This document shows, in pieces, positions 20,516-28,555 of a stretch of 64,000 nucleotides of DNA. The DNA is taken from contig NZ_BAFB01000065.1 of NCBI RefSeq assembly GCF_000248075.1, forward strand, positions 1 to 64,000, read 5' to 3'. Position numbers and translations under genes: made by a program. The DNA comes from Gordonia otitidis NBRC 100426 (lineage in GTDB: Bacteria > Actinomycetota > Actinomycetes > Mycobacteriales > Mycobacteriaceae). The notes below the pieces were generated by a model that made no database searches, was not told the origin of the DNA, and was given only the letters and a program-made list of their open reading frames with translations. Positions within the stretch are counted from its first letter, which is position 1, and each line of letters starts with the position of its first letter.

Positions 20516-22435
20516 GTGGCAGGCCGAATTCCCGATCGTGACATCACGGCGATCCGTGAGCAGACACGCATCGAGGAAGTCATCGGCGACTACGTCGCAC
20601 TACGTCCGGCCGGTGCCGATCGACTCAAGGGATTGTGTCCCTTCCACGACGAGAAGACCCCCTCATTCCACGTCCGTCCACATCATGGGCACTTCCACTG
20701 CTTCGGGTGCGGGGAGGGCGGCGACGTCTACAGCTTCCTGCAGAAACAGGAACACGTCAGCTTCGTTGAGGCGGTCGAGCAACTCGCCGACCGGATCGGC
20801 TACCAGATCCACTACGAGGGCGGGGGAACGTCGGTCGCCCGAGATCGCGGCACCCGAGCGCGGTTGGTCGCCGCAAACGCCGCAGCACAGAAGTTCTACG
20901 CCGCCCAGTTGCGGTCGCCGGATGCACAGCCTGCGCGCGATTACCTCACCGACCGGAACTTCGATGCCGCCGCGGCCGCGACCTTCGGTTGCGGTTATGC
21001 GCCTGCGGGCTGGGACACCATGACCAAGGCGTTGCTCTCGGAGGGTTTCGAGTTCGCCGAGCTCGAGGCCGCCGGCCTGTCGAAACAGGGACGCAAGGGG
21101 CCCATCGACAGGTTCCATCGTCGCCTTCTGTGGCCCATCCGCAATCTCGGTGGAGACATCATCGGTTTCGGAGCTCGCAAGCTGTTCGACGACGACAACC
21201 TCGGCAAGTACATGAACACCCCGGAGACGATGCTGTATAAGAAGTCTCAGGTGCTGTTCGGGCTCGACCACGCCAAGAAGAACATCGCGAAAAGTCATCA
21301 GGTTGTCGTGGTCGAGGGCTACACCGACGTGATGGCCATGCACATGTCGGGCGTCACGACCGCCGTCGCGTCGTGCGGTACCGCGTTCGGTGAGGATCAC
21401 CTGGCGCTCATCCGCAGACTGATGATGGATGATTCCTACTTCCGGGGCGAGGTGATCTACACCTTCGACGGCGATGAGGCCGGAAAAGCCGCTGCTCTCA
21501 AGGCTTTCGAAGGAGAGCAGTCCATCGCGGGCCAGACCTTCGTCGCGATCGCGCCCGAGGGGATGGACCCGTGCGAATTGCGCCAGGAGCGTGGCGACGC
21601 GGCTGTCCGTGATCTCATCGCTCGCCGGGTTCCGATGTTCGAGTTCGCCATCAAGGCGGTTCTGGCGGGATTCGATCTCAACACCGCAGAGGGTCGCGTG
21701 CACGCGCTGCGCGACACCGTGCCGGTGGTGGCGCGGATCAAGGACGTGGCTCTACGCGACGAGTACGCGCGCCAACTCGCCGGTTGGGTCGGCTGGGAGG
21801 AAGTGGGACAGGTCCTGGCTCGGGTCCGTGAGGAGGGCGCGCGCGTCTCCCGTGCGCACGGCCGTCCGTCGGCTAGTGGTCGGGGACGACAGATGCGACG
21901 CGACCGGCCAGAGGCGCAGAAGGCGCCCGGTCCGGGTCGTCCGAGTCCCGACGATCCCCGGTTGTGGCCTCAGCGCGAGGCACTCAAGGCCGCGCTGCAG
22001 TACCCGGCTATCGCGGGGACCGTCTTCGACTCGCTTCCTGAGGAGTGCTTCACCGAGCCTGCCTACACCGTGGTCCGGAATGCGATGTCGGCGTTGGGCG
22101 GAACGTCATCGGGCATGGGCGGTACCGAATGGATCGACGCCGTCAACCACGAGATAGACAACCCTGTCGTCGGGCCGATCGTGACCGAACTCGCCGTCGA
22201 ACCGATGCCGGTCAGCGAGCAGAACATCCCGCGCTACATCGGCAGCGTCCTGGCACGTTTGCAGGAGGTCTGGGTCGGGTCGCAGATCGCCGACATCAAG
22301 TCCCGCTTGCGACGTATGGCGCCCTCGGACGACCCCGACGGATACCACGCGGTGTTCGGCGACCTCGTCGCCTTGGAAGCGTATCGGCGCAGCCTGCTCG
22401 AGCAGGCCGTCGATCCCGTCGTCGACGCCGGATGA
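20516..22435 (+). CDS. dnaG: DNA primase DnaG
   Basis: Synthesises RNA primers at the replication fork and binds DnaB helicase. The CHC2 zinc finger reads CPFHDEKTPSFHVRP with the later Cys pair in CFGCGEGGD. The catalytic core carries the TOPRIM motif VVVEGYTDVMAMH and an Asp-x-Asp region (YTFDGDEAGKAAAL). A C-terminal helicase-interaction domain completes the 639 residues. The frame is open further upstream, but the GTG at 20516 gives the standard N-terminus (AGRIPDRDITAIREQTRIEE). Confidence 0.95.
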   Translation: MAGRIPDRDITAIREQTRIEEVIGDYVALRPAGADRLKGLCPFHDEKTPSFHVRPHHGHFHCFGCGEGGDVYSFLQKQEHVSFVEAVEQLADRIGYQIHYEGGGTSVARDRGTRARLVAANAAAQKFYAAQLRSPDAQPARDYLTDRNFDAAAAATFGCGYAPAGWDTMTKALLSEGFEFAELEAAGLSKQGRKGPIDRFHRRLLWPIRNLGGDIIGFGARKLFDDDNLGKYMNTPETMLYKKSQVLFGLDHAKKNIAKSHQVVVVEGYTDVMAMHMSGVTTAVASCGTAFGEDHLALIRRLMMDDSYFRGEVIYTFDGDEAGKAAALKAFEGEQSIAGQTFVAIAPEGMDPCELRQERGDAAVRDLIARRVPMFEFAIKAVLAGFDLNTAEGRVHALRDTVPVVARIKDVALRDEYARQLAGWVGWEEVGQVLARVREEGARVSRAHGRPSASGRGRQMRRDRPEAQKAPGPGRPSPDDPRLWPQREALKAALQYPAIAGTVFDSLPEECFTEPAYTVVRNAMSALGGTSSGMGGTEWIDAVNHEIDNPVVGPIVTELAVEPMPVSEQNIPRYIGSVLARLQEVWVGSQIADIKSRLRRMAPSDDPDGYHAVFGDLVALEAYRRSLLEQAVDPVVDAG

Positions 22436-22441
22436 GCGTGG

Positions 22442-22600
22442 TCAGGCGGCGTTGAGCCTGCCGCCGGGGCGGAGTTCCTCGGGGAACATCGGCCGATGGG
22501 GATCCTCGGAGTTGTATCGGCAACCGCCGGAGTACGTGTGGGCGCCTGAGCAGCGGTCAGGTGTGGGTCGGGGACATCCCCAGATATGGTCTGCACTCAT
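22442..22600 (-). CDS. Small Cys-containing hypothetical protein (52 aa)
   Basis: Short frame with a strong ribosome site (GAGGAGG) about 8 bases before its ATG at 22600. It encodes 52 residues including three cysteines (WGCPRPTPDRCSGAHT...GGC), a pattern seen in small actinobacterial metal-binding or wall-associated proteins, but no family is recognised. It is convergent with dnaG, six bases from its stop. Confidence 0.5.
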   Translation of the reverse strand: MSADHIWGCPRPTPDRCSGAHTYSGGCRYNSEDPHRPMFPEELRPGGRLNAA

Positions 22601-22906
22601 CGTCTCGCCTCCTCGAGGCTCGGGCAGGTGGTGATGGCGCTGCAACGGCGAAGCGGCCTGGACAGGAGGCCTGACGGCCTACCGAAAGTATGGTGCGCTA
22701 CCTGACCGATCGGCCAGTTGACGGGAGGTTTTCCTCGACGCGGGCGAAAAGTGGCGTCAGTCACTCGATGGCGACCCGCGCGCGGTCGTCGATCCGGCGA
22801 CACCGGGAGGGGTGAGGCCGGGGCTCACCGACGACCTGCGGAGCGCTACCCGCGGACCCTCGCCGGCGGACATGTGCGGTACTCTGCTTCGGGCACATGC
22901 CCGATC
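22601..22906. other. Intergenic region upstream of the tRNA pair
   Basis: No convincing gene. It must hold the promoters for the small minus-strand gene and the first tRNA. A GGGCA-CA-TGCCC palindrome lies at 22891-22902, just before the tRNA. Confidence 0.6.
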
Positions 22907-22980
22907 GGGGCGGTAGCTCAGTTGGTTAGAGCCGCGGACTCATAATCCGTAGGTCGCGGGTTCGAGCCCCGCCCGCCCCA
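22907..22980 (+). tRNA. tRNA-Met (CAT anticodon; Ile2 not excluded)
   Basis: Complete 74-base cloverleaf: acceptor GGGGCGG pairs with CCGCCCC, followed by discriminator A. The anticodon loop CTCATAA has CAT at 22941-22943, and the T loop is TTCGAGC. CAT could also mark a lysidine-modified Ile tRNA; elongator Met is favoured by the general shape and by its place beside tRNA-Asn near dnaG. Confidence 0.9.
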
Positions 22981-22998
22981 CCGTTCTGACCTGGCGTT

Positions 22999-23028
22999 TT
23001 GTCCTTGTGTAACTCGATACGCTAGAGT
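22999..23028 (+). promoter_or_regulatory. Candidate promoter of tRNA-Asn
   Basis: TTGTCC (22999-23004) and TAGAGT (23023-23028) are separated by 18 bases and lie 46 bases before the tRNA. They are close to the sigma-A -35/-10 consensus. Confidence 0.4.
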
Positions 23029-23074
23029 CAGCGTTCGGTTCTGGTGCTCTTCGAGGCACCCGGATCGTGAGCAG

Positions 23075-23147
23075 TCCCCCATAGCTCAATTGGCAGAGCA
23101 TTCGACTGTTAATCGAACGGTTACTGGTTCGAGTCCAGTTGGGGGAG
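23075..23147 (+). tRNA. tRNA-Asn (GTT)
   Basis: Complete 73-base cloverleaf: acceptor TCCCCCA pairs with TGGGGGA, with discriminator G at 23147. The anticodon GTT is at 23108-23110 and the T loop is TTCGAGT. The last 25 bases, from the T arm to the discriminator, are duplicated at 33704-33728. The gene is the attachment site of the 10.6-kb element, which leaves it intact. Confidence 0.96.
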
Positions 23148-23148
23148 C
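23123..23148 (+). repeat. attL: 26-bp core in tRNA-Asn 3' end
   Basis: Begins ACTGGTTCGAGTCC and ends GGGGGAGC; identical to 33704-33729. The flanks differ (TT before, TT after, against AA before, AG after in attR), so the match is exactly 26 bases. Confidence 0.93.
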
Positions 23149-23150
23149 TT

Positions 23151-23179
23151 AAAAACCGCCTGGTCACAGGCGGTTTTTT
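23151..23179 (+). terminator. Rho-independent terminator just inside attL
   Basis: AAAAACCGCCT and AGGCGGTTTTTT pair as a perfect stem around the loop GGTCAC, followed by T-rich sequence. It lies on the element side of the crossover and now terminates tRNA-Asn. The reverse complement is also a good terminator. Confidence 0.85.
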
Positions 23180-23299
23180 GCTTTCAAGGGTGTAGTACGT
23201 GCAACTAGCGTGCAATACGCGGCTCGGTGTGGAAACAGATCGGCCCCGGTTGGTGCTTCCCACACCTTCCAGGGCCTCGACTCACCGGAGGCAATTCCG

Positions 23300-23416
23300 A
23301 TGCATCGTCATCACACCTTAGCTGCTGACTGCGTCACGATCATCGTGACGCTGGCCCTCTACTTCGTCCCCCTCGCTGTTCTGCGACTCTGCATGGATCT
23401 GGGGTGGCACGCATGA
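23300..23416 (+). CDS. Small single-pass membrane protein (38 aa)
   Basis: Very short frame with a good ribosome site (GGAGG, 8 bases upstream). It encodes MHRHHTLAADC followed by a hydrophobic segment (VTIIVTLALYFVPLAVL). The stop overlaps the next start (ATGA), suggesting coupled translation with the 155-residue gene. Function unknown; it is at the attL end of the element, where cargo genes are expected. Confidence 0.5.
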   Translation: MHRHHTLAADCVTIIVTLALYFVPLAVLRLCMDLGWHA

Positions 23417-23880
23417 GCCTCACAGTTGTCGCAGTTCGACGCTCGGAACCATCGGATCTGTCCCAGTTCGGCATCACCGTCAAGCAACGCAACGAGTCGC
23501 CGACCTACACGGCTGAGGACGGCGTCGTGTGGAAGTCTGCGTGCCTTATCTACGTCTGGGACGACGGGCGGATGACGGTAGTTGTGTTGACGGCGCTCAC
23601 TGAGCGGGAACTCGGTGTCGTGTACGGACTCGCAGAAGACGTGTTCAGTGCCGGCGTCGCGAAATGCAAATACGAGAAGTGGACGCGGCTGCGGAAGACC
23701 AATCGGCGTCGCATCGGCGGGTACCGGGTTCACTACTACGTGCGTGCCGACGACGCTGATCCCCATAAGAAGTGGATGTCGGCGGCGATGGGCGACGAGC
23801 CAGAGAAGCTGTTGAGCACGTTGAAGGAGTCGGTTGACACCGAGGTCTCCGAGCAAGACCGGGGCACTGTGCAGCACTGA
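23413..23880 (+). CDS. Hypothetical protein, element cargo (155 aa)
   Basis: Unrecognised soluble protein with a hydrophobic beta-rich core (ACLIYVWDDGRMTVVVLTAL) and a basic middle (KWTRLRKTNRRRIGGYRVHY). It has no membrane segment and no known catalytic motif. Translation is probably coupled to the small membrane protein in front. It lies on the + strand, opposite to the element's main operon, in the position of the forward-strand genes at the end of phiRv1. A role in host benefit or phage interference is only a guess. Confidence 0.7.
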   Translation: MSLTVVAVRRSEPSDLSQFGITVKQRNESPTYTAEDGVVWKSACLIYVWDDGRMTVVVLTALTERELGVVYGLAEDVFSAGVAKCKYEKWTRLRKTNRRRIGGYRVHYYVRADDADPHKKWMSAAMGDEPEKLLSTLKESVDTEVSEQDRGTVQH

Positions 23881-24409
23881 GTGCTCAGCACGGGGCTGCT
23901 CTTCACCAACAAGTGGATAAGAGCAGACCGACCTGACGACTACGCCGCAACCGTGGGCGTCATGTACACGGTTGGCCCCGCGCGGTGCTCATCACCGCGA
24001 CTGCATGGCGAATTTCACCACGCAGCTACCTCCTAACGCCCTGACGGGTTCAACCGTTGTGCTCATCTCAACGGTTGCCGGGTTCGACTCCCGGCAAGGG
24101 CACTCAGCGCACGCAACCACTCCAACCGCGTGCCCGTCGTCATCGACCCAGCCCGACGAAAACCAGCGGTCAGCACGTAGCCCAGTCCCTCACCGTGCTT
24201 GAGGGCCACCAGTCCCGACCTCGCGAACCGAGACCCGGTGCCATGACGATCACACCTGCCCATCGGGCACGGTGCTAGGAGTCGTGGCCGGACGCGATAG
24301 GGGCATGGTTGTCGTGGGTCGAACGGGATGGGGTTCAACGCGCGGCCACCCGTAGGGTGTCGATACAAACGGTAGCTGCATTGAGAGTTTCCCAACGCAG
24401 GCCCACGAC
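23881..24409. other. Non-coding stretch with tRNA-like fragment and twin hairpins
   Basis: No credible gene. At 23981-23999 a 7-bp perfect hairpin has the loop CTCAT. At 24051-24077 a 9-bp perfect hairpin (CAACCGTTG/CAACGGTTG) has the loop TGCTCATCT. Both present the motif GCTCATC. The second runs straight into a T-arm-like hairpin (CCGGG-TTCGACT-CCCGG, 24078-24094) and an acceptor-like CAAGGGCA. This looks like the 3' half of a tRNA with a long variable arm, but no matching 5' half is seen. Confidence 0.5.
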
Positions 24410-24586
24410 CTACTCCGAAGCCCTGAACGTGACATAGGCATCGCAGGACGTGATGAAACAACTCGGGCCACTCGTCTGCTCCAAATACGGCAGACCATCC
24501 GAGCCATTCACCCGAATGTGCTTGAGCTTCTCCGGCTCGCCACACGCCGCGCAATCGTTTCCAGTCAGTTCAAACCACGAGGCCAT
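24410..24586 (-). CDS. Possible small zinc-finger-like protein (58 aa)
   Basis: Frame starting MASWFELTGNDCAACGEPEK with later cysteines (GPSCFITSCDAY), giving two CxxC-type groups, so it may bind zinc. A GTG start at 24628 would add 14 residues. No strong ribosome site is seen. Composition is protein-like, but the call is uncertain. Confidence 0.4.
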   Translation of the reverse strand: MASWFELTGNDCAACGEPEKLKHIRVNGSDGLPYLEQTSGPSCFITSCDAYVTFRASE

Positions 24587-24718
24587 AAACGGACAATAGC
24601 CCCAAAATATCGAGACCGGGGGAACCACCTGACTGGCCGAGGTAGTCAGATTTCTCTCTCCCCCGGAGAAAATGCCCTAGGAAGAGGTCTGCCGGGTAAT
24701 GCCGGGGCCATAGAATCC

Positions 24719-25279
24719 GTGACCGTGAACCTATGGCAGGTTGTCCCAGTAGCAGCGCTCGTCTCGACGGTTGTAACGCTCGTACTCCGATGGTTCGACC
24801 GGCCTAGACCAGTAATCCGCCTCGAGGGTCGGCTCGTAAGCGACGCGCGCCTCGGCTCTGGCTTCAACGGCAGATATTGGCCTGCCCCCTGCACCCTAAT
24901 GAACATTGGCGACGGCGATGCCTACGACGTCAGACTTTTCGGATCGAACTGCGATCCAGGCGTTGAAACGGAAGGTGGACACTGGGCGTACTCCATGCCT
25001 GTCATTCACTCAGGTAGCACGGTCAGAATCCACCTAGGGCTTCCAGAAACATGGAGCGAGGCCGACGCTTCCGTCATTGTGACCTGGGCGCCACGGCCTG
25101 GCAGGTGGTTTCGTCGGCGTTCTACTTTTCCTATCCAGAACCTTCCAGTCGAGGAACTGCTTCCACCAGGCGCGTTGCCCATCGTGCAGATCCCGCACCG
25201 CGCGCGCTCAACGCGAGCACTCGAGGCACGCTCCATCCGTGCGCAACGCCAGAATGCGAGCCGAGAAGCCGATCAGTAG
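24719..25279 (+). CDS. Membrane-anchored hypothetical protein, element cargo (186 aa)
   Basis: Starts (GTG 24719; 24725 also possible) with a single N-terminal membrane segment (VVPVAALVSTVVTLVLRW). A beta-rich domain of about 130 residues follows (CTLMNIGDGDAYDVRLFGS; STVRIHLGLPETW) that looks immunoglobulin-like, then a basic Arg/Ala tail. No enzyme motif is visible. It is the last gene at the attL end before the capsid operon arriving from the other strand. Function unknown; surface exclusion would fit the topology but is not shown. Confidence 0.6.
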   Translation: MTVNLWQVVPVAALVSTVVTLVLRWFDRPRPVIRLEGRLVSDARLGSGFNGRYWPAPCTLMNIGDGDAYDVRLFGSNCDPGVETEGGHWAYSMPVIHSGSTVRIHLGLPETWSEADASVIVTWAPRPGRWFRRRSTFPIQNLPVEELLPPGALPIVQIPHRARSTRALEARSIRAQRQNASREADQ

Positions 25280-25320
25280 CCAGCCCCGGGCCATCGGAGC
25301 CGAAACCGCTGTGACCTGCG

Positions 25321-25354
25321 AAAAATAAAAAACCTGACTTACCTCGGCAGTCAG
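25321..25354 (-). terminator. Terminator of the leftward capsid operon
   Basis: Read on the minus strand, CTGACT and AGTCAG form a 6-bp stem, followed by a 13-base T-rich run (GTTTTTTATTTTT). It lies about 220 bases past the last capsid-operon stop. The rest of 25280-25575 shows no gene. Confidence 0.65.
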
Positions 25355-25575
25355 CGGTGTGTGGGGGTGTCGGATATTTCTGGGGTGCCGGGATGGGTAG
25401 ACCCCCGCTCGCCCGTGGTGGGTTTGCGGGGGTCTGGTGTCGGCGCGCTGGTCGGTCTGTGAGCCTGGAAAGTCCACTGGTGGGGACGGGGGCTCTCGCG
25501 GCCATGCATTCCCGGTCGGCTGGAACTGGAGCGTTACGGCCTTGGGTGAGTTTGACGCGCCGAACGTTGTGGGGG

Positions 25576-26058
25576 TTACCGGAACCAGGTTGCGGCGTCG
25601 GTCAGGTCGTCGGTGTCGGCGGAGTGCCCGATCTCGGTTCGGGGGACGGCGGTCTCGTCGGGGACTGACGCGAGGACGTCGGCCATGCCTGGGTCTGCGG
25701 TGATGAGTGTGACCCAGTGGTCACGTCGGGCGGGGGTGATCTTGCCCGCTCGGATCGCGTCGTTGACCTGGCCGTCGATCTTTGCTTTCGCGGCTGCGGC
25801 TTTGACCTGTCGGCCTTCGGCGGCTTCGGTGCGGAGCGCGGCGAGGCTGTGGCTGTCGATGACTTCCATGCCGATGCGCTTCGCTGCGGCGGCGACCGCG
25901 GAGGGCTTGGTGTCCTTGCTGTCGGTGTTGGCGGCTTGCTTGGCGAGGTCGTCGATGACGGCGAGGATTGCGTCGACGTCGGTGGGGTTGGTGTCGGCGG
26001 GCAGCCCGAGCAGTTCGAACAGTTGGCTGGTCTGGTCGTCGGTGAATGTCAGTGCCAT
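25576..26058 (-). CDS. Capsid scaffold-like protein (Mu I C-terminal-like)
   Basis: A 160-residue, helix-rich, highly charged protein. Its second half (QVNDAIRAGKITPARRDHWV) resembles the C-terminal scaffold part of Mu protein I and related phage protease/scaffold proteins (pattern AGKLTPAQR). The ATG at 26058 is preceded by AAAGGAG; the open frame further upstream is spurious. It is the last gene of the operon, after the capsid gene, which is the reverse of the usual scaffold-before-capsid order. Scaffold is a pattern-based inference; another capsid accessory is possible. Confidence 0.7.
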   Translation of the reverse strand: MALTFTDDQTSQLFELLGLPADTNPTDVDAILAVIDDLAKQAANTDSKDTKPSAVAAAAKRIGMEVIDSHSLAALRTEAAEGRQVKAAAAKAKIDGQVNDAIRAGKITPARRDHWVTLITADPGMADVLASVPDETAVPRTEIGHSADTDDLTDAATWFR

Positions 26059-26069
26059 GATCGTCTCCT

Positions 26070-26945
26070 TTATCCGGCGAGGCCGGTGATCTTCTTGGCG
26101 GCGTAGGGGCGGTCGACGGCGAACGCGGGCACACAGTAGGCCTGCACCCACGTGGAGCGCGTCGAGCGGTCGTCCCACTTGTCGACGGTCAGTGGGGCTT
26201 CGAATCCGACCGTGCCCACGGAACCGGCCTGCACTGCCCACCCGGTTCCGGCAGCGACGCGCGGGTTGGCGAACAGCGTCACGCCTGCACTCTTGAGCAT
26301 GGCGTCGAGTCCGTCACCGTAGGCGACGCGCAGGCTGTGCGCTTCGTTCGGGTGTACGACCAGCAGGTCGTGGGTGACGCCGAGTTCCTCGAGGTCTGCG
26401 GCCAACTGTGCGGCTGACAGGTCAGCGGTCGGTCGGGAGCCGGATGGGGTGAGTTGGGTTTCGGGTCCGACGAGCACGAGGTCTGACCAGTCGTGTCCGG
26501 TGACGGCTTCGATGGTGGCGTCGGCAATGGCGCCCATCGCGGCGACGTCGAGTTTCCGGGCAATCGTGTTCGACAGCTGCGTGGTCTGCTGGTCTAGGTA
26601 GCTGACATCGTTGCGGCTGATCTGTTCGTCGGTGATCTGGAACTTGCCGCCCCAGTCCTCGACGACGGCGAGCTTGGGTTCGGGGTCGACACCCTCAACC
26701 ACCCGGTATTCGTTGCCGGGGGAACGCTTCTCGACGTCAGTGGAGTAGAAGTCGGACGCCTGCACCACCGAATAGAGCATGCCGCCCCCGGTGACAGGTG
26801 CGCCGAGGTTGGAGAAAAACTTCGGCAGCAACAGTTGTTCGTCGGCGAGCTTGGCGATCTGGTTGCGGATGAGGTTGGGCTGTTTGAGTGCGACATCGAC
26901 GGTCAGTCGACGCCCGGTCAGTTCGGGGATCAAAGCGTTGGGCAT
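26070..26945 (-). CDS. Phage major capsid protein (HK97-fold)
   Basis: A 291-residue major head protein. Features shared with small actinophage and Mu-type capsid proteins are an N-terminal helical arm (RNQIAKLADEQLLLPKFFS), an E-loop/P-domain transition, EDWGGKFQITDEQISRND, and a C-terminal A-domain ending in a strand. No N-terminal delta domain is apparent, in keeping with a separate scaffold gene. It lies between the cement gene (13 bases) and the scaffold-like gene (11 bases). This is the strongest evidence that the element encodes a particle of its own. Confidence 0.85.
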   Translation of the reverse strand: MPNALIPELTGRRLTVDVALKQPNLIRNQIAKLADEQLLLPKFFSNLGAPVTGGGMLYSVVQASDFYSTDVEKRSPGNEYRVVEGVDPEPKLAVVEDWGGKFQITDEQISRNDVSYLDQQTTQLSNTIARKLDVAAMGAIADATIEAVTGHDWSDLVLVGPETQLTPSGSRPTADLSAAQLAADLEELGVTHDLLVVHPNEAHSLRVAYGDGLDAMLKSAGVTLFANPRVAAGTGWAVQAGSVGTVGFEAPLTVDKWDDRSTRSTWVQAYCVPAFAVDRPYAAKKITGLAG

Positions 26946-26958
26946 GGGTCAGTTCCTC

Positions 26959-27336
26959 TCAGAGAAGCGCGATTTCGGCGTCGGAGTTGTTGGTGGCGGC
27001 GGTGACGGCGTAGCCGACGACCTTGCCGCTGGTGGCGGTGATGACGCGGCCCGCGGTGCCGACCTCGACGTCCGCGCCTGCGGCGATCGCTGCTCCTGCG
27101 GTGACTTTGACAACGCCGTCACGTGCGACACCGACGAGCTCTCCGTTGTTGGCGTCGTGCTTGGCGACACCGAATGTGCGGGCACCTGCGGCGGCGGGTG
27201 CCACTGCAAGGTTGCCGTCCGCGGTGCGGTTGCCTGAGATTGCGACGAATCGGCGTGCGGTGATGGCGGCGGTCGCCTGGGCGGTGACATCACCACCGGG
27301 CGCGTACACGCGCGGGTTGGGAATAGAGGTCGACAT
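26959..27336 (-). CDS. Capsid cement/decoration protein (DUF2190-like)
   Basis: A 125-residue protein with the repeating Gly/Ala/Val beta pattern of DUF2190 capsid cement proteins: VYAPGGDVTAQATAAITARR, RTFGVAKHDANNGELVGVA and GAAIAAGADVEVGTAGRVI. These small proteins trimerise on the outside of HK97-type heads. The ATG at 27336 lies one base after the protease stop and has GGAAGGTG upstream. Confidence 0.8.
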   Translation of the reverse strand: MSTSIPNPRVYAPGGDVTAQATAAITARRFVAISGNRTADGNLAVAPAAAGARTFGVAKHDANNGELVGVARDGVVKVTAGAAIAAGADVEVGTAGRVITATSGKVVGYAVTAATNNSDAEIALL

Positions 27337-27337
27337 G

Positions 27338-27895
27338 TTAGAGCACCTTCCGTTGGTTGCGGCGACGTCGAGCCGCGGCGATGAGAATGGTTGTGCGGTA
27401 ACCGGTGTCGGGCCATCCGGCACCAGTGGTTGTGAGGGCGACGCGTTTGCGGGCTGACGCGACCACCAGATCCTGTAGCGAATCAAGGGACGTGATGGCG
27501 GGTGCGGCTTCGCCGAGCAGCGCGAGGCCGGTCAAAGCCAGCGGCCACACCGTGCCAGCACCGTCCTGAAAGTCGTAGGCAGCTTCCACGGAACGGTCCG
27601 GGTAGTGCAGTGGTGCGGCGTCGGCCAACCATGCCGGCATCACGAGATCACCGACCAGAGCGTCGCCGTTGTTGGTTGTGCGTAGTTTGTCGACGAAGCC
27701 GAAACTGGGTGTGCCGTCGAATCGTTCGTCGGTGTGGCCGAGTTTGATCGGGGGTTTGCGTACGGCTCCCGCTGTGAATGCGTCGATCATGGCGGCGATG
27801 TCGGCGCGGGTCACTGTCCACGGTCCGGTGGAAGCTTCCCAGGTGCCTACCTTCACCAACTCGACGCCGGTGATGCGTTTTTCAGCCACGGTCAC
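27338..27895 (-). CDS. Phage head maturation protease (Mu I-like N-terminal domain)
   Basis: A 185-residue protein with the pattern of Mu-I-type capsid proteases: KPPIKLGHTDERFDGTPSFG, then LVGDLVMPAWLADAAPLHYP and RSVEAAYDF. It lacks the scaffold extension usually fused to these proteases. The GTG at 27895 overlaps the preceding stop (GTGA). Expected to trim capsid or scaffold protein during head assembly. The exact catalytic residues cannot be assigned with confidence from sequence alone. Confidence 0.78.
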   Translation of the reverse strand: MTVAEKRITGVELVKVGTWEASTGPWTVTRADIAAMIDAFTAGAVRKPPIKLGHTDERFDGTPSFGFVDKLRTTNNGDALVGDLVMPAWLADAAPLHYPDRSVEAAYDFQDGAGTVWPLALTGLALLGEAAPAITSLDSLQDLVVASARKRVALTTTGAGWPDTGYRTTILIAAARRRRNQRKVL

Positions 27896-28290
27896 CCCTG
27901 TCGCTCGGCGCGGGCGACCACCGCTGCCGCTGGATATAGCCACCGCCCACCGGAACGTACAGCAGGGAGCCGACCGCGGCGCGCGAGGTCTCGGACGTTG
28001 CCGGGGGTGCATCCGAGGATGTTTGCGGCGCGTTCGGTGTCGACGAACTCATAGGCAGACAATGCGTCACGATCCGCCGAATCCTTTGCGCCACTGACGT
28101 ACCCGCTAGTGGTAGAGCGTGTCGCGTCAGAACTCGCGCGAGAAAGGCGGCGTTCGAGGTCGACCAGCCGAGGCGACGGACGTGAACCTTGCTTGGCCTC
28201 GAGTAGTGCGGCGAGTAGTTTCATCGCGCGTGCGAGGTAGTCGGCGTCGGCGGCATCGAGCAGCACACCGGAGACCTTCTCAATCGTCAT
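27892..28290 (-). CDS. Helix-turn-helix protein of the capsid operon (132 aa)
   Basis: A helical N-terminal half is followed by a C-terminal MerR/excisionase-like HTH (DTERAANILGCTPGNVRDLA then RRGRLPAVRSGGRWLYP). It lies immediately before the protease, where satellites and phages often carry a small terminase subunit or packaging adaptor. A small-terminase-like DNA-recognition role is possible, but regulator is equally plausible. It overlaps the previous gene by 11 bases and the protease by four. Confidence 0.7.
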   Translation of the reverse strand: MTIEKVSGVLLDAADADYLARAMKLLAALLEAKQGSRPSPRLVDLERRLSRASSDATRSTTSGYVSGAKDSADRDALSAYEFVDTERAANILGCTPGNVRDLARRGRLPAVRSGGRWLYPAAAVVARAERQG

Positions 28291-28555
28291 CAGACACCCC
28301 ATAGAGCACCGCGAGCCGATCCTGTAGCTGTGTGGGTTCCTCACCGTTGCGAGGCAGGCGAGACAGCGCCCAGAAAAGGGTGATGTTGACATCAACGGCG
28401 CTCGCCTGCTCGGTGACCCACAGATCGGTGATCGCGGCGTTGAAACCGTGATTGTCGGCGCGGTATCCGTGCAGCACCGCGCCGATCACCGCACGCTCGA
28501 TGCGCAGGCTACGGCGTACAGCCGTCACGTCCTGGTCGGGGAATTGGTCAGTCAT
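28280..28555 (-). CDS. Hypothetical protein, element operon (91 aa)
   Basis: A short helical protein beginning MTDQFPDQDV, with RRSLRIERAVIGAVLHGYRA and FWALSRLPRNGEEPTQLQDR. No recognised domain. The start overlaps the preceding stop (ATGA). It is well placed in the coupled operon, so it is likely a real gene. Confidence 0.65.
   Translation of the reverse strand: MTDQFPDQDVTAVRRSLRIERAVIGAVLHGYRADNHGFNAAITDLWVTEQASAVDVNITLFWALSRLPRNGEEPTQLQDRLAVLYGVSDDD

Noticed and set aside
24063-24554. Open frame of 163 codons on the minus strand in the element
   Set aside because: Overlaps the hairpin/tRNA-like region and the better 58-residue frame; no ribosome site and implausible composition.
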